Assembly (NCBI GenBank): GCA_034086705.1
Contig: JAXDZV010000019.1
Location: 1 to 7,623 of the forward strand
From: UMGS1225 sp034086705
Lineage (GTDB): Bacteria > Bacillota > Clostridia > Oscillospirales > CAG-272
Reading direction: 5' to 3'
Length of the DNA: 7,623 nucleotides
The position numbers and the translations under genes were made by a program. The notes under the pieces are model-generated. The model was not told the DNA's origin and did not search any database. It saw only the letters and a list, made by a program, of their open reading frames with translations. Position 1 is the stretch's first letter. Each line of letters starts with the position of its first letter. Of the stretch, positions 5,507 to 7,623 are shown piece after piece.

Positions 5507-7297
5507 ATGAATGTATCAGAGCATATCAAATATGTAGGTGTCAATGACCATCAAACGGATATTTTTGAAAGTCAGTATCCAATTCCGCAGGGAATTTCTT
5601 ATAATTCTTATGTAATTTTAGATGAAAAGATTGCCGTGATGGACACGGTGGATGCGCATTTTACGCATGAATGGCTGGATAATGTTGAGAAGGCGCTTGC
5701 CGGGGCGATGCCGGACTATTTGGTGGTACAACATATGGAACCGGATCACAGCGCCAATGTTTTGGCATTTTGTAAAGTGTATCCACAAGCGATTGTTGTT
5801 GCTACAGAGAAGGCGTTTGCCATGATGCAGCAATTTTTTGCAACAGATTTTTCTCAGCGGCGCATAATCGTTCGCGAAGGAGATACACTTGCGTTAGGGC
5901 GGCATATGCTCCATTTTGTAACGGCGCCGATGGTACATTGGCCGGAGGTTATGGTCAGTTATGAAGAGGCGGAGAAAGTTTTGTTTTCCGCGGATGCATT
6001 TGGAAAGTTCGGCACACCGGATACACAGCAGCCCTGGGTGGATGAAGCGCGCCGATACTATATCGGCATTGTTGGAAAATACGGAAAGCAAGTGCAGGCG
6101 CTCTTGCAAAAGGCAGCTGCATTGGATATTCAGACAATTTGTCCGCTGCACGGGCCTGTATTGACAGAAAATCTCGGATATTATCTGGATTTGTATCGTA
6201 CTTGGTCATCCTACATGCCTGAAAGCGACGGAATTGTGATCGCGTATACTTCCGTATACGGGAACACGAAAAAAGCAGTGGATCTTCTTGCAGGAAAACT
6301 CAAAGCAAGCGGTTGCCCGGCGGTAATCCTGTATGATCTTGCACGCTGTGATATGTCCGCGGCTGTTGCGGATGCATTTCGGTACAATAAACTTGTGCTT
6401 GCAACGACAACTTATAATGCCGGTGTTTTTCCGCCTATGCGGCAGTTTCTGCAGGCCTTGACGGAACGTGGTTTTTGTAATCGCACAGTTGCGTTGATTG
6501 AAAACGGTTCGTGGGCGCCTATGGCGGCAAAGACAATGCGGGAGTTGTTGGAAACGGCGGCGGATTTGCGTTTTACCAAAAATCACGTGCGTCTGCTGTC
6601 TGCTCTCGATGCCGATAGTTCGGCACAGATTGATGCGCTGACAACGGAACTTTGCCAGGAGTATCTTGCAAGACAGGATGCGACTGCGAACAAAAACGAT
6701 TTGACTTCTTTGTTCAACATTGGATACGGATTGTACATTGTAACCTCCAACGATGGCAAAAAAGACAACGGGCTGGTTGTTAATACGGTTACTCAGGTGA
6801 CAAACACACCAAATCGGTTGGCGGTTGTGATCAACAAGGATAATTATTCACATCATGTTATCCGCCAAACGGGAATTATGAATGTTAACTGTCTTAGTAC
6901 GGATGCGCCTTTCAAGATCTTTGAAACATTTGGTTTTCAAAGCGGCAGGAGTGCAGATAAGTTTGCCTCGATCAAACCGCTGCGCAGCGATAACGGATTG
7001 GCTTTTTTGCCGGAGTATATCAATTCATTCCTTTCTTTGAAAGTTGTGCAGTATATTGACCTTGAAACGCATGGTATGTTTGTCTGTGATATCACTGAGG
7101 CGCGTGTGATTTCTGATCGAGAGACGATGACATACACGTATTACCAAAAGCATGTCAAGCCGAAACCGCAAACCCAGGGGAAAAAGGGGTATGTTTGCAA
7201 GATATGCGGATATGTATATGAAGCGGATGAGCTGCCCGACGATTTTGTATGTCCGTTGTGTAAGCATGGCGCGGCGGATTTTGAACCAATTGCCTAA
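5507..7297 (+). CDS. Flavodiiron protein fused to flavin reductase and rubredoxin domains (FprA-Hrb type fusion)
   Basis: Flavodiiron proteins reduce O2 to water, or NO to N2O, in the cytoplasm. ATG 5507 is chosen because AAGGGAG (5492-5498) lies 8 bases upstream and the protein then starts as in the family (596 residues). Domains: metallo-beta-lactamase-like 1-235 with diiron ligands His76-x-Glu78-x-Asp80-His81, His144, Asp163 and His215; flavodoxin about 241-390 with FMN phosphate loop TSVYGNT (248-254); flavin reductase-like about 400-548; rubredoxin 562-595 with Cys564, Cys567, Cys582 and Cys585. The last two domains correspond to Hrb, the separate flavin reductase-rubredoxin that supplies electrons to FprA in Moorella, so this chain could carry its own path from NAD(P)H through FMN and rubredoxin to the diiron site. 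That flow is inference. Rubrerythrin and PerR lie upstream. A decayed insertion sequence starts just after the stop, and no terminator is seen. Confidence 0.93.
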   Translation: MNVSEHIKYVGVNDHQTDIFESQYPIPQGISYNSYVILDEKIAVMDTVDAHFTHEWLDNVEKALAGAMPDYLVVQHMEPDHSANVLAFCKVYPQAIVVATEKAFAMMQQFFATDFSQRRIIVREGDTLALGRHMLHFVTAPMVHWPEVMVSYEEAEKVLFSADAFGKFGTPDTQQPWVDEARRYYIGIVGKYGKQVQALLQKAAALDIQTICPLHGPVLTENLGYYLDLYRTWSSYMPESDGIVIAYTSVYGNTKKAVDLLAGKLKASGCPAVILYDLARCDMSAAVADAFRYNKLVLATTTYNAGVFPPMRQFLQALTERGFCNRTVALIENGSWAPMAAKTMRELLETAADLRFTKNHVRLLSALDADSSAQIDALTTELCQEYLARQDATANKNDLTSLFNIGYGLYIVTSNDGKKDNGLVVNTVTQVTNTPNRLAVVINKDNYSHHVIRQTGIMNVNCLSTDAPFKIFETFGFQSGRSADKFASIKPLRSDNGLAFLPEYINSFLSLKVVQYIDLETHGMFVCDITEARVISDRETMTYTYYQKHVKPKPQTQGKKGYVCKICGYVYEADELPDDFVCPLCKHGAADFEPIA

Positions 7298-7352
7298 AAA
7301 AAGTAGTGTAAAGTTAAAATGAAGAAATAGCTCTCAAAATCATAGAAAAGCT
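7298..7352. mobile_element. Probable outer end of a decayed insertion sequence
   Basis: This AT-rich strip lies between the flavodiiron stop and the end of a - strand transposase remnant, where the terminal inverted repeat of the element should be. The stretch around GTAGTGTAAAGTTAAAA (7305-7321) is the most likely tip, but the other end is outside the window, so neither the repeat nor a target duplication can be checked. The element thus begins within about 10-25 bases of the flavodiiron stop and may have removed or displaced its terminator. Confidence 0.4.
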
Positions 7353-7622
7353 TCACGCAACAAGCAAAAACTCACGCTTTCTCCGTTTTGACAAATTAAG
7401 CCCCGCAACCTGAGCCGGAGTAAGACCGTTTCAAGCAGAATGAGGGCGGACAAAGTTAAAGAAGAAAACAAACATTGAAATGAAGTTGTTAGCACTTTCC
7501 AAGGAAGAAAAGCCTTGTATGGTTTTGTACCAAGCCTTGAAATGCTTGTTAAAACACTCCATTCAGTTGTTGGAAATATCATCTTTAAAACTTTGTACCC
7601 GAATGTGCTTGGCGTCACCAAA
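7353..7622 (-). pseudogene. DDE transposase remnant, C-terminal part, two in-frame stops (IS6/IS240-like)
   Basis: Read on the - strand from 7622 down to a TGA at 7353-7355, one frame gives 87 residues of a typical transposase C-terminus: FGDAKHIRVQSFKDDISNN, then MECFNKHFKAWYKTIQGF, FNFVRPHSA and NGLTPAQVAGLNLSKRRKR. The Glu of MECFNK fits the last acidic residue of the DDE triad. The frame is broken by TGA at 7563-7565 (between ISNN and MECF) and TGA at 7431-7433 (between RPHSA and NGLTP). Both fall inside conserved sequence, where single-base changes of sense codons would explain them. The N-terminal part lies beyond the window edge. The family assignment to IS6/IS240-like DDE elements rests on memory of these motifs and is less sure than the transposase call. 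Confidence 0.85.
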
Positions 7623-7623
7623 A

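Noticed and set aside
7431..7565. Possible TGA recoding in the transposase
   Set aside because: purM and perR end with ordinary TGA stops, and no recoding element is visible; simple decay is enough.
7340..7621. 93-residue - strand frame beginning MVTPSTFGYK
   Set aside because: It is the wrong frame of the transposase remnant; the transposase motifs read in the neighbouring frame with two stops.

Overview
The window looks like chromosome from an anaerobic Firmicute of the class Clostridia. The reasons are the purC-purF-purM-purN order with overlapping genes, strong AGGAGG-type ribosome sites, a Bacillus-type PurF with a propeptide and Fe-S cysteines, and a rubrerythrin, PerR and flavodiiron set typical of strict anaerobes. 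Genus cannot be told from this sequence alone.

Region 1 (1-3880) is the distal part of a de novo purine operon on the + strand. It holds purC (missing roughly its first dozen codons at the window edge), purF, purM and purN. purC/purF and purF/purM overlap by 8 and 17 bases. purN follows a 66-base spacer that carries a perfect 19-base palindrome abutting its ribosome site. A clear rho-independent terminator at 3849-3880 ends the operon directly after purN, so purH and purD, which commonly follow purN in Clostridia, are not next to it here.

Region 2 (3881-7297) is an oxygen and peroxide defence locus, also on the + strand. A near-perfect sigma-A promoter (TTGACA, 16 bases, TATAAT) with two dyads over and just after it drives a rubrerythrin gene. 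A strong intercistronic hairpin with a CTTG loop separates this from a PerR-type Fur-family regulator. After a 475-base interval without a convincing gene comes a 596-residue flavodiiron protein. That interval holds a 13-base tandem repeat, several hairpins and a 10-base inverted repeat spanning 193 bases. The flavodiiron protein is a four-part fusion: metallo-beta-lactamase-like diiron domain, flavodoxin, flavin reductase and rubredoxin. In effect it joins an FprA-type oxygen reductase and its Hrb-type electron donor in one chain. The likely scheme is that PerR senses peroxide and controls rubrerythrin (peroxide reduction), while the fusion protein takes electrons from NAD(P)H or reduced rubredoxin partners to reduce O2 (or NO).

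Region 3 (7298-7623) is the end of a decayed insertion sequence on the - strand. The C-terminal part of a DDE transposase is readable in one frame but is broken by two TGA codons. The element seems to begin within a few tens of bases of the flavodiiron stop codon.

No wholly new system is evident. The points most worth a second look are the four-domain flavodiiron fusion, the purN palindrome, the dyads at the rubrerythrin promoter and the structured, repeat-bearing leader before the flavodiiron gene.
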